The notes under the pieces are model-generated. The model had not been told where the DNA came from. It did no database searches and worked only from the letters and a program-made list of their open reading frames with translations. The position numbers and the translations under genes are program-made. 64,000 bases of DNA from Halomonas icarae (GTDB taxonomy: Bacteria; Pseudomonadota; Gammaproteobacteria; Pseudomonadales; Halomonadaceae), in NCBI RefSeq assembly GCF_009901955.1, contig NZ_WUTS01000001.1:2206604-2270603 (forward strand). The letters are read 5' to 3'. Numbering within the stretch: the stretch's first letter is position 1; the number at the start of each line of letters is the position of its first letter. Of this stretch, positions 8,280-17,016 are shown piece after piece.

Positions 8280-10298
8280 ATGCAACTACGTAACGAACAA
8301 CGCCAGCATATTCATACTTTGACCCGGCTCGCCGAGGATCAGATGAGTGGTCTGGACACATACCGAGATGTGATCCGGCGCTCCTGGGAGCGTTGTATGG
8401 GCGAGTATCATCTCGACCCAACTCGCCCACGCTCGGTGCGCGTCTTGACCCAGCAAGCATTAAAGGAGCATCGCGAGCCGGTAGACGAGCTTTTGCACGT
8501 CGCTCGTGCCGGTGTCGATCAGCTCTTCGCACAGGTGGCCCCATTGGGCTATGTGCTGCTGCTTGCCGACCAGCGTGGCATTACCGTGGACTTCCGCGGT
8601 CAACGAGACCAGGAGGCGGACCTGCGCCGAGCCGGCCTACATCTCGGGCTCGACTGGGGTGAACGTCATGCGGGCACCTGTGCCGTAGGCACATGCCTAC
8701 ATGAGGCGCGCGCCATTACCTGTCATCAGAATGAACATTTTGATGCTACGCATATCGATCTAACCTGCACAGCAGCGGCAATAACCGACCCCCAGGGGAA
8801 TGTCATCGCGGTGCTGGATATCTCAGCCCTTCGCTCGCCACGCGCTTCGGAAAGTCAGAATTTCTGTCTGCCCATGGTCAGCCTCTACGCACGGATGATC
8901 GAAGATGCCTACTTCCTGCATCGCTACCGTGACAGCCTAATTCTGCGTTTTGATACCACCCGCGCTTTCGTTCATCTCAACGGCAAGGGGTTGATTGCAA
9001 TCGAGGAGGACGGCAGCATCATCGCCGCCAATGGCGAAGGGCGCGGACTGATCGAAGCGCATCTGCAACGCTGGCCACCATGGTCAGTGGACCTTCTACC
9101 TAATGCCAACCAACTGTTCGACTGTGAAGTCAGTGACTTGCTGAGTATCCCTTATTCAAGCGAGGATCAGATCCGCGCATTTCGTGTACGCGCCAGCGAA
9201 GCGATCTGCTTCATTACAGTGATGGAACCCCGTGGGCCACGGGCTTATCAGCGCCCCACTCCCTCCACTCCCACACCGGTTCCGGCGTTGGACCGTCTCG
9301 CCTCAGACGATCCTGCCATGCACCGTCTTATCAAGCTGGCACGCCGCCTACGCAACGAGATGGTGAACGTGTTGATCACCGGAGAAACGGGGACCGGCAA
9401 GGAAGTCCTGGCCCGAGCCTTGCACGACAGCGGCTCGCGCGCAGAAGGGCCTTTCGTGGCGGTCAACTGCGCAGCGATACCGGAGTCGTTGATCGAAAGT
9501 GAGCTGTTTGGCTACTTGCCCGGGGCCTTTACCGGCGGGCGTAGCAAGGGCATGCGCGGGCTGATTCAACAGGCCGATGGTGGCACGCTGTTTCTGGATG
9601 AGATCGGTGACATGCCGCTGACACTGCAGACCCGTCTGTTGCGCGTGCTGGCCGAGAGTGAAGTCATGCCGTTGGGCGCCGAGAAGGCTGTGCGCGTCGA
9701 TATTCGTGTCATCACTGCCACCCATCGTGACATGCATGAGTTGATCGCCCACGGTCAATTCCGCGAGGACCTGTACTATCGCCTGAACGGCGCACAGCTG
9801 CGCCTTCCAGCACTCCGCGAGCGGGCCGACAAGCATTTCATTATCAGGAGTATCTACGGATCATTGGTGGCCGAACGGCAGTGCGACGTGCGTCTTCGCG
9901 CCGACGCGATGAGCGCCTTGCTGGCCTACGCCTGGCCAGGCAATATCCGACAATTGAAGAATGCACTGAGGTTTGCTCTGGCCACGACAGAGGGTGAGGA
10001 GATCACCGTCCACGACCTGCCCGAGGAGTGCCGAGGTAGGGTGGCGAGTACTCCCCAGGTCATCGAGTCGCCCCCACAGTCTGATGTCTGCGAGAGTGGC
10101 CAAGCCTTGCACACCTTATTACAGGAGACCGGCTGGAATATCAGCGATGTGGCGCGCCGACTGGGTGTCTCGCGCCCTACCGTATATCGACGCATGCGCC
10201 GGCATGCACTGGTGTCACCCAACCGACGCAGTATCGACGAAATGACTGACATGGAGGAGTCTGACAAATATCACCTGGACCCGAGATCCAAGGCCTGA
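8280..10298 (+). CDS. Sigma54-dependent activator, AcoR family
   Basis: Bacterial enhancer-binding protein of about 672 residues. The N-terminal half is a GAF-type sensor of the AcoR kind (AGTCAVGTCLHE and nearby). A central AAA+ domain has Walker A GETGTGKE (about 368-375), a sigma54-contact loop GAFTGG (about 415-420; GAFTGA is the consensus and the last residue varies in this family) and Walker B GTLFLDEIGD. The C-terminal Fis-type helix-turn-helix is NISDVARRLGVSRPTVYRRM (about 620-639). The frame can start at a GTG at 8220, but the ATG at 8280 has a GGAGAGG ribosome site and is preferred. It most likely activates the divergent monooxygenase operon; the inducer is unknown. Confidence 0.9.
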   Translation: MQLRNEQRQHIHTLTRLAEDQMSGLDTYRDVIRRSWERCMGEYHLDPTRPRSVRVLTQQALKEHREPVDELLHVARAGVDQLFAQVAPLGYVLLLADQRGITVDFRGQRDQEADLRRAGLHLGLDWGERHAGTCAVGTCLHEARAITCHQNEHFDATHIDLTCTAAAITDPQGNVIAVLDISALRSPRASESQNFCLPMVSLYARMIEDAYFLHRYRDSLILRFDTTRAFVHLNGKGLIAIEEDGSIIAANGEGRGLIEAHLQRWPPWSVDLLPNANQLFDCEVSDLLSIPYSSEDQIRAFRVRASEAICFITVMEPRGPRAYQRPTPSTPTPVPALDRLASDDPAMHRLIKLARRLRNEMVNVLITGETGTGKEVLARALHDSGSRAEGPFVAVNCAAIPESLIESELFGYLPGAFTGGRSKGMRGLIQQADGGTLFLDEIGDMPLTLQTRLLRVLAESEVMPLGAEKAVRVDIRVITATHRDMHELIAHGQFREDLYYRLNGAQLRLPALRERADKHFIIRSIYGSLVAERQCDVRLRADAMSALLAYAWPGNIRQLKNALRFALATTEGEEITVHDLPEECRGRVASTPQVIESPPQSDVCESGQALHTLLQETGWNISDVARRLGVSRPTVYRRMRRHALVSPNRRSIDEMTDMEESDKYHLDPRSKA

Positions 10299-10445
10299 AA
10301 CTCCACCTTCTTCAGACCCCAAAATACCCCCAGGTCGCATAGCCGGCCTCGGCGAACCTCGAGTGGCATCAAAGGCTCAGGCCCCAATCTGAGTAATTAA
10401 AGCCACTGGGCTATATTGCAACAGCTGGCGTCGTCCCCATCTCAC

Positions 10446-11324
10446 TCAGGCATTATGAACCACCCTGCCGAGCTCGCCGATGTCGTACCCGCCCAGCGCC
10501 TCGGCACGCTCGACGAAGCGAGGCTCCTGGGCGAAGGCAAGGAGTCGCTGAATCGGCGGTTCGAAGTAGCTGCGCCGTCGCATCGCCAGATCAAAGTGCT
10601 CCTGCTGCAGGGGCAGAAAGGTCAGCCCCTGGCGCTTCGCCGCCGCTTCCACGCCGAGTCCCGCATCCGCCTCGCCCTGGCGCACCGCCAGGGCGAGATC
10701 ATCTTCCGAGAGCGAAGGGTGCTCGGAAAAACGTAATTGCGAGGCTTCCACGCCCTCCCGATCCAGCAGCCAGGTCAGCAGCCGCCCTGCCCCCGCATCC
10801 GGCTGACGATGGGCAACCCGCACTCCGGGCCGTGCCAGGTCGGCCAGCCGCCGAATACCCAACGGGTTGTCCGATGCCAGCAGCAACCCCTGACGCCGAA
10901 TCGCCCAGCGCACCATCACCAGATCGCGCATGCCGCCCATCCCCAGGGCCTCGGGGCGATTGTACTCACCACTCGCCGCATCCAGCAGATGCAGGCCAGC
11001 CAGCATCACCCGCCCCTCCAGCAGACGTCGGACCCCATCCCCGCTGCCTTGACACAGTAGCGCCAGCTGGGAGCCACTCTCCCGCACCGCCCACTCCAGC
11101 AGCGGATCCTGGCTACCGGCCAGCACCATGGGCACCGGCCGTGCCGTGGATTGATCCCCCTCCAGGTGGTTCATCAGCCAAAGATCGATGCTGTGGCGAG
11201 GAAACAGCAACTTGCCCGTCACCCGCACACAGGGAATGGCCTGTTGGCGTACCAGGTCGTAGACCTTGCGCTCCTTGAGGCGCAGGTAGTCCGCTACCTC
11301 GTTGGTGGTCAGGTAGGTCTGCAT
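10446..11324 (-). CDS. Helix-turn-helix/substrate-binding-domain regulator of tup operon
   Basis: One-component regulator of 292 residues. An excisionase/MerR-like helix-turn-helix at the N-terminus (TNEVADYLRLKERKVYDLVRQ) is followed by a periplasmic-binding-protein-like domain of the molybdate/tungstate sensing type (from about residue 60). It is transcribed away from tupBCA across a 112-bp gap, so it probably senses tungstate or molybdate and represses or tunes the transporter. The ATG at 11324 has a GGAG site; an upstream ATG at 11348 is less convincing. Similar proteins often sit beside Tup or Mod transporters. The ligand is inferred from context. Confidence 0.8.
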   Translation of the reverse strand: MQTYLTTNEVADYLRLKERKVYDLVRQQAIPCVRVTGKLLFPRHSIDLWLMNHLEGDQSTARPVPMVLAGSQDPLLEWAVRESGSQLALLCQGSGDGVRRLLEGRVMLAGLHLLDAASGEYNRPEALGMGGMRDLVMVRWAIRRQGLLLASDNPLGIRRLADLARPGVRVAHRQPDAGAGRLLTWLLDREGVEASQLRFSEHPSLSEDDLALAVRQGEADAGLGVEAAAKRQGLTFLPLQQEHFDLAMRRRSYFEPPIQRLLAFAQEPRFVERAEALGGYDIGELGRVVHNA

Positions 11325-11436
11325 GCCTGTTCTCCGCTGGTACTGCATACTAATGTTCTGAGATGTCTTATTTACACGACTGCATGCATCTTGGAACCTA
11401 AACGCACAAGATGCCAGTCATCCAATGGAGATCTGC

Positions 11437-12141
11437 ATGCCCAGCGACGCCAGCGCCTTGACCACCGCTCTCAGCTTGATCCTCGGCTTCGACCCCGCAC
11501 TGATGGAGATCGTGGCCCTGTCGCTGAGGGTGTCGCTCGTTGCCGTACTGCTGGCCAGCCTGATCGGACTCCCCCTCGGCGCGGCCCTGGCGCTATGGCG
11601 CTTTCCGGGTCGTGGCGCCCTGGTGGTGGCGCTGAACGCCCTGATGGGGCTACCGCCGGTCGTGGCGGGTCTCTGCGTCTACCTGCTGCTCTCCCGTGCC
11701 GGGCCCCTCGGAGAGTTGGGACTGCTGTTCACACCAGGCGCCATGGTGGTGGCCCAGGTCATTCTGGTATTGCCGATCATCGCCGCCCTGGCCCGCCAGC
11801 AGGTGGAAGAGTTGCACCAGGAGTATCACGAACAGCTCACCTCTCTTGGGCTGTCACGGCAACGCATGATTCCTACCCTGCTGTGGGATGCCCGATTGGG
11901 CCTGGTCACGGTGATCCTTGCCGGCTTCGGCCGCGCCAGCGCCGAGGTGGGCGCGGTGATGATCGTGGGGGGCAATATCGATGGCGTGACCCGGGTGATG
12001 ACCACCGCCATCGTGCTGGAGACCAGCAAGGGCAACCTGGCACTGGCACTGGGCCTGGGTATCGTGCTGCTGGGACTGGTGGCGCTGGTCAACGCCGGCG
12101 CCTATATGGTCGGCGAAGCGGCGAGGAGGCGACTGGGATGA
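11437..12141 (+). CDS. tupB: Tungstate ABC transporter permease TupB
   Basis: Inner-membrane permease of 234 residues with five to six hydrophobic segments. The BPD-type EAA loop appears as EYHEQLTSLGLSRQRMIPTLLWDARLGL. It belongs to the tungstate (TupB) branch of the molybdate/tungstate permeases. The gene order permease, ATPase, binding protein, with TupA downstream, supports tungstate. The ATG at 11437 is favoured over 11425 because GGAG lies 6 bases before it. It overlaps tupC by ATGA at 12138-12141. Confidence 0.88.
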   Translation: MPSDASALTTALSLILGFDPALMEIVALSLRVSLVAVLLASLIGLPLGAALALWRFPGRGALVVALNALMGLPPVVAGLCVYLLLSRAGPLGELGLLFTPGAMVVAQVILVLPIIAALARQQVEELHQEYHEQLTSLGLSRQRMIPTLLWDARLGLVTVILAGFGRASAEVGAVMIVGGNIDGVTRVMTTAIVLETSKGNLALALGLGIVLLGLVALVNAGAYMVGEAARRRLG

Positions 12142-12863
12142 ACGACATGACGGCACGCTTCGTGGCCGAGCCCCCGACACAGCATCTGCAGGGCATGAGC
12201 TTCACTCATCGCGGGCAGCGTCTGCTCGGCCCCGTGAATCTGCGCCTGACCGGGTGCAAACGTACCCTGGTGATGGGCCCCAACGGCGCCGGCAAGAGCC
12301 TGTTGATGCGCCTCGCTCACGGACTGTTGTCTGCCACCCAGGGGGAGCTTCACTGGGAGGGGCGCACCCCACGTCAGGCCATGGTCTTTCAGCGCCCGGT
12401 ACTGCTGAAGCGCTCGGCCCTGGCCAATCTGGTCTATGCCCTGGCGGTCAACGGTACCCCACGTCAAAAACGCAAGGCACGCGCCCGCGAGGCACTGGAG
12501 CGCTTCGGTCTGAGTCATCTGGAGCGACGACCGGCCCGAGTGCTCTCCGGCGGAGAACAACAGCGCCTCGCCCTGGCCCGCGCCTGGCTCCTCGACCCCG
12601 AGGTGCTGTTTCTCGACGAACCCACCTCGGCCCTCGACCCCGCCGCCATCCTGGCGGTGGAGAGCGCGGTGCAGGAGTTCCACGCCCGGGGTATCCGCAT
12701 CCTGATGAGCAGCCACGACCTGCACCAGGCCCGTCGTCTTGCCGATGAGGTGCTGTTTCTCAATGCGGGGCGGCTGATCGAACACACCGATGCCGCCACC
12801 TTCTTCACGGCTCCTGCCTCGTCCGAGGCGAGGGCCTTTATCCGTGGAGAGCTGGTGCTCTAA
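12138..12863 (+). CDS. tupC: Tungstate ABC transporter ATP-binding protein TupC
   Basis: ABC ATPase of 241 residues energising tungstate uptake. Walker A is GPNGAGKS, the signature LSGGEQQRLALARA, Walker B VLFLDEPTSALD, and the switch His is in SSHDLHQARRLADE. The ATG overlaps the tupB stop (ATGA) with a GGAGG site in the tupB end, so translation is coupled. A longer open frame beginning at 11151 is only a shadow through tupB and the regulator and is not the gene. Next comes tupA after a 67-bp gap. Confidence 0.9.
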   Translation: MNDMTARFVAEPPTQHLQGMSFTHRGQRLLGPVNLRLTGCKRTLVMGPNGAGKSLLMRLAHGLLSATQGELHWEGRTPRQAMVFQRPVLLKRSALANLVYALAVNGTPRQKRKARAREALERFGLSHLERRPARVLSGGEQQRLALARAWLLDPEVLFLDEPTSALDPAAILAVESAVQEFHARGIRILMSSHDLHQARRLADEVLFLNAGRLIEHTDAATFFTAPASSEARAFIRGELVL

Positions 12864-12930
12864 CCGGACTCTCCGCACCACTCAAGCAGTCGCCTATCGC
12901 GACACTCATCAACAACACAAGGAAGCGACC

Positions 12931-13746
12931 ATGCAACACAAGGCACGCATTGCTCTGACCGCCATCGGCCTGATGGGCCTCTCGCTGGCCGCCCAGGCCC
13001 AGGACGGGGAAAAGTACATCACCCTGGCCTCCACCACCTCTACCGAGAATTCGGGGCTGTTCGACGTCATTATCCCGCAGTTCACCGACAAGACCGGCAT
13101 CGAGGTACGTGTCGTCGCCGTGGGCACCGGCCAGGCCTTTGAGATCGCCCGCCGTGGCGACGCCGACAGCCTGCTGGTGCACGACACCGCCGGTGAAGAG
13201 CAGTTTGTCGAAGAGGGCTACGGCACCGAGCGCGCCGACGTGATGTACAACGACTTCGTGCTGATCGGGCCTGGCGGCGACCCGGCCGGAATCGCCGATG
13301 CCGAGACCGTGGCCGAGGCGATGCAGCTGATCGCCGAGGCCGAGGCGCCCTTCGCCTCCCGCGGCGATGACAGCGGCACCAACCGCGCCGAGCTTCGTCT
13401 GTGGGACGCCGCCGGGGTCGAGCCAGGCGGTGACTGGTACCGCGAACTGGGCAGCGGCATGGGGCCGACCCTCAATACCGCCGCCGGCATGGATGCCTAT
13501 GTGATGAGCGATCGTGCCACCTGGGTCGCCTTCGACAACCCTCAGAATCTCGAGCTGCTGTTTGCCGGCGACGAGGCGATGTTCAACCAGTACGGCAGCC
13601 TGTTGATTTCCGAGGAGCGCCACCCTCACCTCAAGCACGACCTGGCCGAACAGTGGCACCAGTGGCTACTCTCCGAGGAGGGTCAGAACGCGATCGGCGA
13701 TTTCGAGGTCAAGGGGCAGCAGCTGTTCTTCCCCAATGCCGAGTAA
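12931..13746 (+). CDS. tupA: Tungstate-binding periplasmic protein TupA
   Basis: Periplasmic substrate-binding protein of 271 residues with a signal peptide (hydrophobic run about 8-18, cleavage after AQA at about 22). The mature protein starts with ITLASTTSTENSGLFDVI, close to the TTS-T-x-x-SGL motif that lines the oxyanion pocket of TupA proteins. The later RGDDSGTNRAE and TLNTAAGMDAYVMSDRATW segments are also characteristic. It delivers tungstate to TupBC, for example for tungsten or molybdenum cofactor enzymes. The start at 12931 has an AAGGAA site; the frame beginning at 12790 runs through the end of tupC and is rejected. Confidence 0.92.
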   Translation: MQHKARIALTAIGLMGLSLAAQAQDGEKYITLASTTSTENSGLFDVIIPQFTDKTGIEVRVVAVGTGQAFEIARRGDADSLLVHDTAGEEQFVEEGYGTERADVMYNDFVLIGPGGDPAGIADAETVAEAMQLIAEAEAPFASRGDDSGTNRAELRLWDAAGVEPGGDWYRELGSGMGPTLNTAAGMDAYVMSDRATWVAFDNPQNLELLFAGDEAMFNQYGSLLISEERHPHLKHDLAEQWHQWLLSEEGQNAIGDFEVKGQQLFFPNAE

Positions 13747-13784
13747 GGGGATAGGACATTCGTCGTACAAGCCACAAGGTGCAC

Positions 13785-13800
13785 TTTACGTTAACGTAAA
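13785..13800. promoter_or_regulatory. Candidate LiuR operator
   Basis: A perfect 16-bp palindrome TTTACGTTAACGTAAA, 113 bp before liuA. From memory it resembles the site of LiuR, the MerR-family regulator of leucine and isovalerate catabolism in gammaproteobacteria, and it sits before the liu operon, so the assignment is well supported by position. No liuR gene lies next to the operon, so the regulator must be encoded elsewhere. A 7-bp inverted pair TAGGACA/TGTCCTA flanks it at 13752 and 13803. Confidence 0.72.
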
Positions 13801-13814
13801 CCTGTCCTAGTCTT

Positions 13815-13848
13815 GGGCCATATAAGGTGTTATCACCCGATATGGCCC
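13815..13848. promoter_or_regulatory. Strong hairpin in the liuA leader region
   Basis: Perfect 9-bp arms GGGCCATAT and ATATGGCCC enclose a second small stem GGTG/CACC. There is no T-run on either side, so it is not a classical terminator for tupA. It lies between the LiuR-like operator and liuA and could be a 5' untranslated structure, a tupA 3' end or a second binding site. Confidence 0.5.
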
Positions 13849-13912
13849 GTTGTGCGCAACTGCCTACCTCAGCGCTAAACGCCACAACTCAGACAAGAAC
13901 GGGAGTTCCCCC

Positions 13913-15082
13913 ATGCACACGCCCTTCAAGCCCCTCGACTTCGGCCTCGACGAAGAACTCAACATGCTGCGCGAACAGGTCAACGCCTTCGCGCGCGACG
14001 AGATCGCCCCACGCGCCGCCGAGATCGACGAGAAGAACGAGTTCCCCAACGACCTCTGGCAGAAGTTCGGCGACATGGGCCTGCTCGGCATCACCGTCTC
14101 CGAGGAGGATGGCGGCACCGGCATGGGCTATCTGGCCCACTGCATCGCCATGGAGGAGATCTCCCGGGCCAGTGCATCGGTTGGTCTCTCCTACGGCGCC
14201 CACTCCAACCTCTGCGTCAACCAGCTCAAGATCAATGCCAATGCGGAGCAGAAGGCCAAGTACCTGCCCAAGCTGATGAGCGGTGAACATATTGGCGCGC
14301 TGGCCATGTCCGAGCCGGGTGCCGGTTCCGACGTGGTCTCCATGAAGCTGCGTGCCCGCCAGGATGGCGACAAGTACATCCTCAACGGCAACAAGATGTG
14401 GATCACCAACGGTCCCGACGCCGACGTGTTGGTGGTATATGCCAAGACCGACCCGGATGCCGGCTCCAAGGGCATCACCGCCTTTATCATCGAGAAGGAC
14501 ATGCCCGGCTTCTCCACCGCCCAGAAGCTCGACAAGCTCGGCATGCGCGGCTCCAACACCTGCGAGCTGGTGTTCCAGGACTGCGAGGTGCCGGCAGAGA
14601 ACGTGCTCGGCGAGGTCGGCCGCGGCGTACGCGTGCTGATGAGCGGCCTGGACTACGAGCGCACCGTACTCGCCGCCGGTCCCATCGGCATTATGCAGGC
14701 CGCCATGGATATCGTGGTGCCCTATATTCATGAACGTAAGCAGTTCGGCCAGTCCATCGGCGAATTCCAGCTGGTACAGGGCAAGGTGGCGGACATGTAC
14801 ACCACCCTCAACGCCTGCCGTGCCTATCTCTACGCCGTGGCGGCTGGCTGCGACCGTGGCCAGACCTCTCGCAAGGACGCCGCCGGCGTCATCCTCTACT
14901 GCGCCGAGAAGGCCACCCAGGTGGCGCTGGATGCCATCCAGCTGCTGGGCGGTAACGGCTACATCAACGAATACCCCACCGGCCGCCTGCTGCGCGACGC
15001 CAAGCTCTACGAGATCGGCGCCGGCACCAGCGAGATCCGCCGCATGCTGATCGGCCGCGAGCTGTTCAACGAATCCCGATAA
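13913..15082 (+). CDS. liuA: Isovaleryl-CoA dehydrogenase
   Basis: FAD enzyme of the acyl-CoA dehydrogenase family, 389 residues, oxidising isovaleryl-CoA to 3-methylcrotonyl-CoA in leucine catabolism. Family signatures are [14 protein letters not shown] (flavin/substrate loop) and [22 protein letters not shown] near the C-terminus. The catalytic Glu lies in [12 protein letters not shown], the position used by isovaleryl-CoA dehydrogenases rather than the C-terminal position of straight-chain enzymes. The start at 13913 has a GGGAG site; the frame from 13850 adds 21 non-family residues. It is the first gene of liuABCDE. Electrons would go to the electron-transfer flavoprotein. Confidence 0.95.
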   Translation: MHTPFKPLDFGLDEELNMLREQVNAFARDEIAPRAAEIDEKNEFPNDLWQKFGDMGLLGITVSEEDGGTGMGYLAHCIAMEEISRASASVGLSYGAHSNLCVNQLKINANAEQKAKYLPKLMSGEHIGALAMSEPGAGSDVVSMKLRARQDGDKYILNGNKMWITNGPDADVLVVYAKTDPDAGSKGITAFIIEKDMPGFSTAQKLDKLGMRGSNTCELVFQDCEVPAENVLGEVGRGVRVLMSGLDYERTVLAAGPIGIMQAAMDIVVPYIHERKQFGQSIGEFQLVQGKVADMYTTLNACRAYLYAVAAGCDRGQTSRKDAAGVILYCAEKATQVALDAIQLLGGNGYINEYPTGRLLRDAKLYEIGAGTSEIRRMLIGRELFNESR

Positions 15083-15105
15083 AGCCAAACAAATCACCAA
15101 CACAA

Positions 15106-15209
15106 TGTAGGAGGGATGCTCCGCATCGCGACTGGCGCCAGAAGGCGCCTTGGCAACACCGCTGGGAGGCCTGCGGCCTCCGGTCGCGCAGCGGAGCTGC
15201 CCTCCTACA
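15106..15209. repeat. REP-like nested inverted repeat between liuA and liuB
   Basis: Arms of about 26 bp, TGTAGGAGGG-at-GCTCCGC at 15106-15124 and the matching GCGGAGC-tg-CCCTCCTACA ending at 15209, also share CGCGAC/GTCGCG. Between them are two further hairpins, GGCGCC-agaa-GGCGCC (15134-15149) and GGAGGCC-tgc-GGCCTCC (about 15165-15181). The whole would fold as a four-arm structure in DNA or mRNA. This resembles REP/BIME-type intergenic repeats of pseudomonads and relatives. It occupies most of the liuA-liuB gap. Confidence 0.8.
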
Positions 15210-15252
15210 CCAGCCACATCCCGTGTGGTGACAAGACATCAAGGGATCCAAG

Positions 15253-16860
15253 ATGAGCATCCTGCAAACCCAGATCAATCCGCGCAGCGAAGGCTTTCAG
15301 GCCAACGAGACGGCGATGCGTGATGAGGTGATGAAGCTGCGTGAGCTTACCGCTGCCATCGCCCAGGGCGGCGGCGAGAAGGCCCGCGCTCGTCACGAGA
15401 GCCGCGGCAAGCTGTTCGTGCGCGACCGTATCGACCACCTGGTCGACGAAGGCTCACCCTTCCTCGAGTTCTCGGCGCTGGCCGCTCATGAGGTCTACGA
15501 CTCCGCGGTGCCCGCCGCCGGTGTGGTCACCGGCATCGGCCGCGTCTCCGGCGTGGAGTGCGTGATCGTCGCCAACGACGCCACCGTCAAGGGTGGCACC
15601 TACTTCCCGCTCACCGTGAAGAAACACCTGCGCGCCCAGGAGATCGCCCGCAAGCATCGCCTGCCGTGCATCTACCTGGTCGACTCCGGCGGCGCCTTCC
15701 TGCCCCGCCAGGACGAGGTCTTTCCGGATCGCGACCACTTCGGCCGCATCTTCTACAACCAGGCGACTCTCTCCGCCGAAGGCATCCCGCAGATCGCCGT
15801 GGTAATGGGCTCGTGCACCGCCGGCGGCGCCTATGTGCCGGCCATGGCCGATGAGTCGATCATCGTGCGCGAACAGGGCACCATCTTCCTCGGCGGTCCG
15901 CCGCTGGTGAAGGCCGCGACCGGCGAGAGCATCAGCGCCGAGGACCTGGGCGGCGCCGATGTGCACGCCAAGAAGAGCGGCGTGGCCGACCACTACGCCG
16001 AGAACGATGCTCACGCCCTGCAGCTGGCCCGAGCCAGCGTGTCACGCCTCAACTGGCAGAAGCGCGGCCAGCTCAAGATGCAGGAGCCCAAGGCCCCGCG
16101 CCTGGACCCCAGCGAGCTCTACGGCATCGTCGGCACCGATCTCAAGAAGCCCTATGACGTGCGTGAGGTGATCGCGCGCATCGTTGACGACTCCGACTTC
16201 GATGAGTTCAAGCGCTACTACGGCGACACCCTGGTCACCGGCTTCGCGCACATTCACGGCCATCCGGTGGGCATTGTCGCCAACAACGGCGTGCTCTTCT
16301 CGGAGTCCGCGGTCAAGGGCGCCCACTTCATCGAGCTGTGTGCCCAGCGCAAGATTCCGCTGATCTTCCTGCAGAACATCACCGGCTTCATGGTCGGCTC
16401 GAAATACGAGCATGAGGGTATCGCCAAGCACGGCGCCAAGCTGGTCACCGCGGTGGCCTGCGCCAGGGTGCCCAAGTTCACCGTGCTGATCGGCGGCAGC
16501 TTCGGCGCCGGCAACTACGGCATGTGCGGCCGTGCCTACGACCCCAACCTGCTGTTCATGTGGCCGAATGCACGAATTTCCGTGATGGGCGGCGAGCAGG
16601 CTGCCGGCGTGCTGGCTCAGGTCAAGCGCGAGCAGATCGAACGCGAAGGCAAGCAGTGGTCTCCGGAAGAGGAAGAGGCGTTCAAGCAGCCCACTCGCGA
16701 GCAGTACGAGCACCAGGGCCACCCCTACTATGCCAGCGCACGGCTGTGGGACGACGGTGTCATCGACCCGGCCCAAACCCGCGATGTGCTCGGCCTGTCG
16801 CTCGCCGCCGCCATGAATGCCGAGGTCGAAGAGACCAAGTTCGGCGTGTTCCGGATGTAA
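15253..16860 (+). CDS. liuB: Methylcrotonoyl-CoA carboxylase beta subunit
   Basis: Carboxyltransferase subunit, 535 residues, of biotin-dependent methylcrotonyl-CoA carboxylase, which turns 3-methylcrotonyl-CoA into 3-methylglutaconyl-CoA together with LiuD. Two crotonase-fold halves are visible. Landmarks are [30 protein letters not shown] and [22 protein letters not shown] followed by [18 protein letters not shown], which form the acyl-CoA and biotin sites. The C-terminal [19 protein letters not shown] motif is typical. An AAGGGA site precedes the ATG. It follows liuA after a gap holding a REP-like element. Confidence 0.95.
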   Translation: MSILQTQINPRSEGFQANETAMRDEVMKLRELTAAIAQGGGEKARARHESRGKLFVRDRIDHLVDEGSPFLEFSALAAHEVYDSAVPAAGVVTGIGRVSGVECVIVANDATVKGGTYFPLTVKKHLRAQEIARKHRLPCIYLVDSGGAFLPRQDEVFPDRDHFGRIFYNQATLSAEGIPQIAVVMGSCTAGGAYVPAMADESIIVREQGTIFLGGPPLVKAATGESISAEDLGGADVHAKKSGVADHYAENDAHALQLARASVSRLNWQKRGQLKMQEPKAPRLDPSELYGIVGTDLKKPYDVREVIARIVDDSDFDEFKRYYGDTLVTGFAHIHGHPVGIVANNGVLFSESAVKGAHFIELCAQRKIPLIFLQNITGFMVGSKYEHEGIAKHGAKLVTAVACARVPKFTVLIGGSFGAGNYGMCGRAYDPNLLFMWPNARISVMGGEQAAGVLAQVKREQIEREGKQWSPEEEEAFKQPTREQYEHQGHPYYASARLWDDGVIDPAQTRDVLGLSLAAAMNAEVEETKFGVFRM

Positions 16861-16879
16861 TCCCACCTTGCTACGCAAG

Positions 16880-16998
16880 GGAGCTGGAAGCTTGAAGCGG
16901 GAAGCTGGAAGTCACCTCATCGAGTGCACTCAAGAGTGAGAGTCTTGGGGTTTCTTCCAGCTTCCAGGCGCGAAGCGCCGCTCTTCCAGCTTCAAGCT
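16880..16998. repeat. AGCTTGAAGC/GGAAGCTGGAAG inverted repeat element
   Basis: The liuB-liuC gap carries GGAGCTGGAAGCTTGAAGC followed by gGGAAGCTGGAAG on the left and, inverted, CTTCCAGCTTCC and CTTCCAGCTTCAAGCT on the right. The right arm is split by a small hairpin GGCGC-gaa-GCGCC at about 16967-16979. The centre contains CACTC-aa-GAGTG. The unit AGCTTGAAGCTGGAAG looks like a dispersed intergenic repeat. Together with the element upstream of liuB it means both long gaps in the liu operon are filled by foldable repeats. Confidence 0.75.
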
Positions 16999-17016
16999 AT
17001 GCAAATGAGGTCTGAG

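Noticed and set aside
11151..12137. N-terminal extension of tupC
   Set aside because: The upstream part of the frame is out-of-frame sequence of the regulator and tupB; tupC starts at the coupled ATGA with its own ribosome site.
13889..15217. Open frame of 442 codons on the minus strand
   Set aside because: Antisense of liuA and the REP-like element; liuA is unambiguous.
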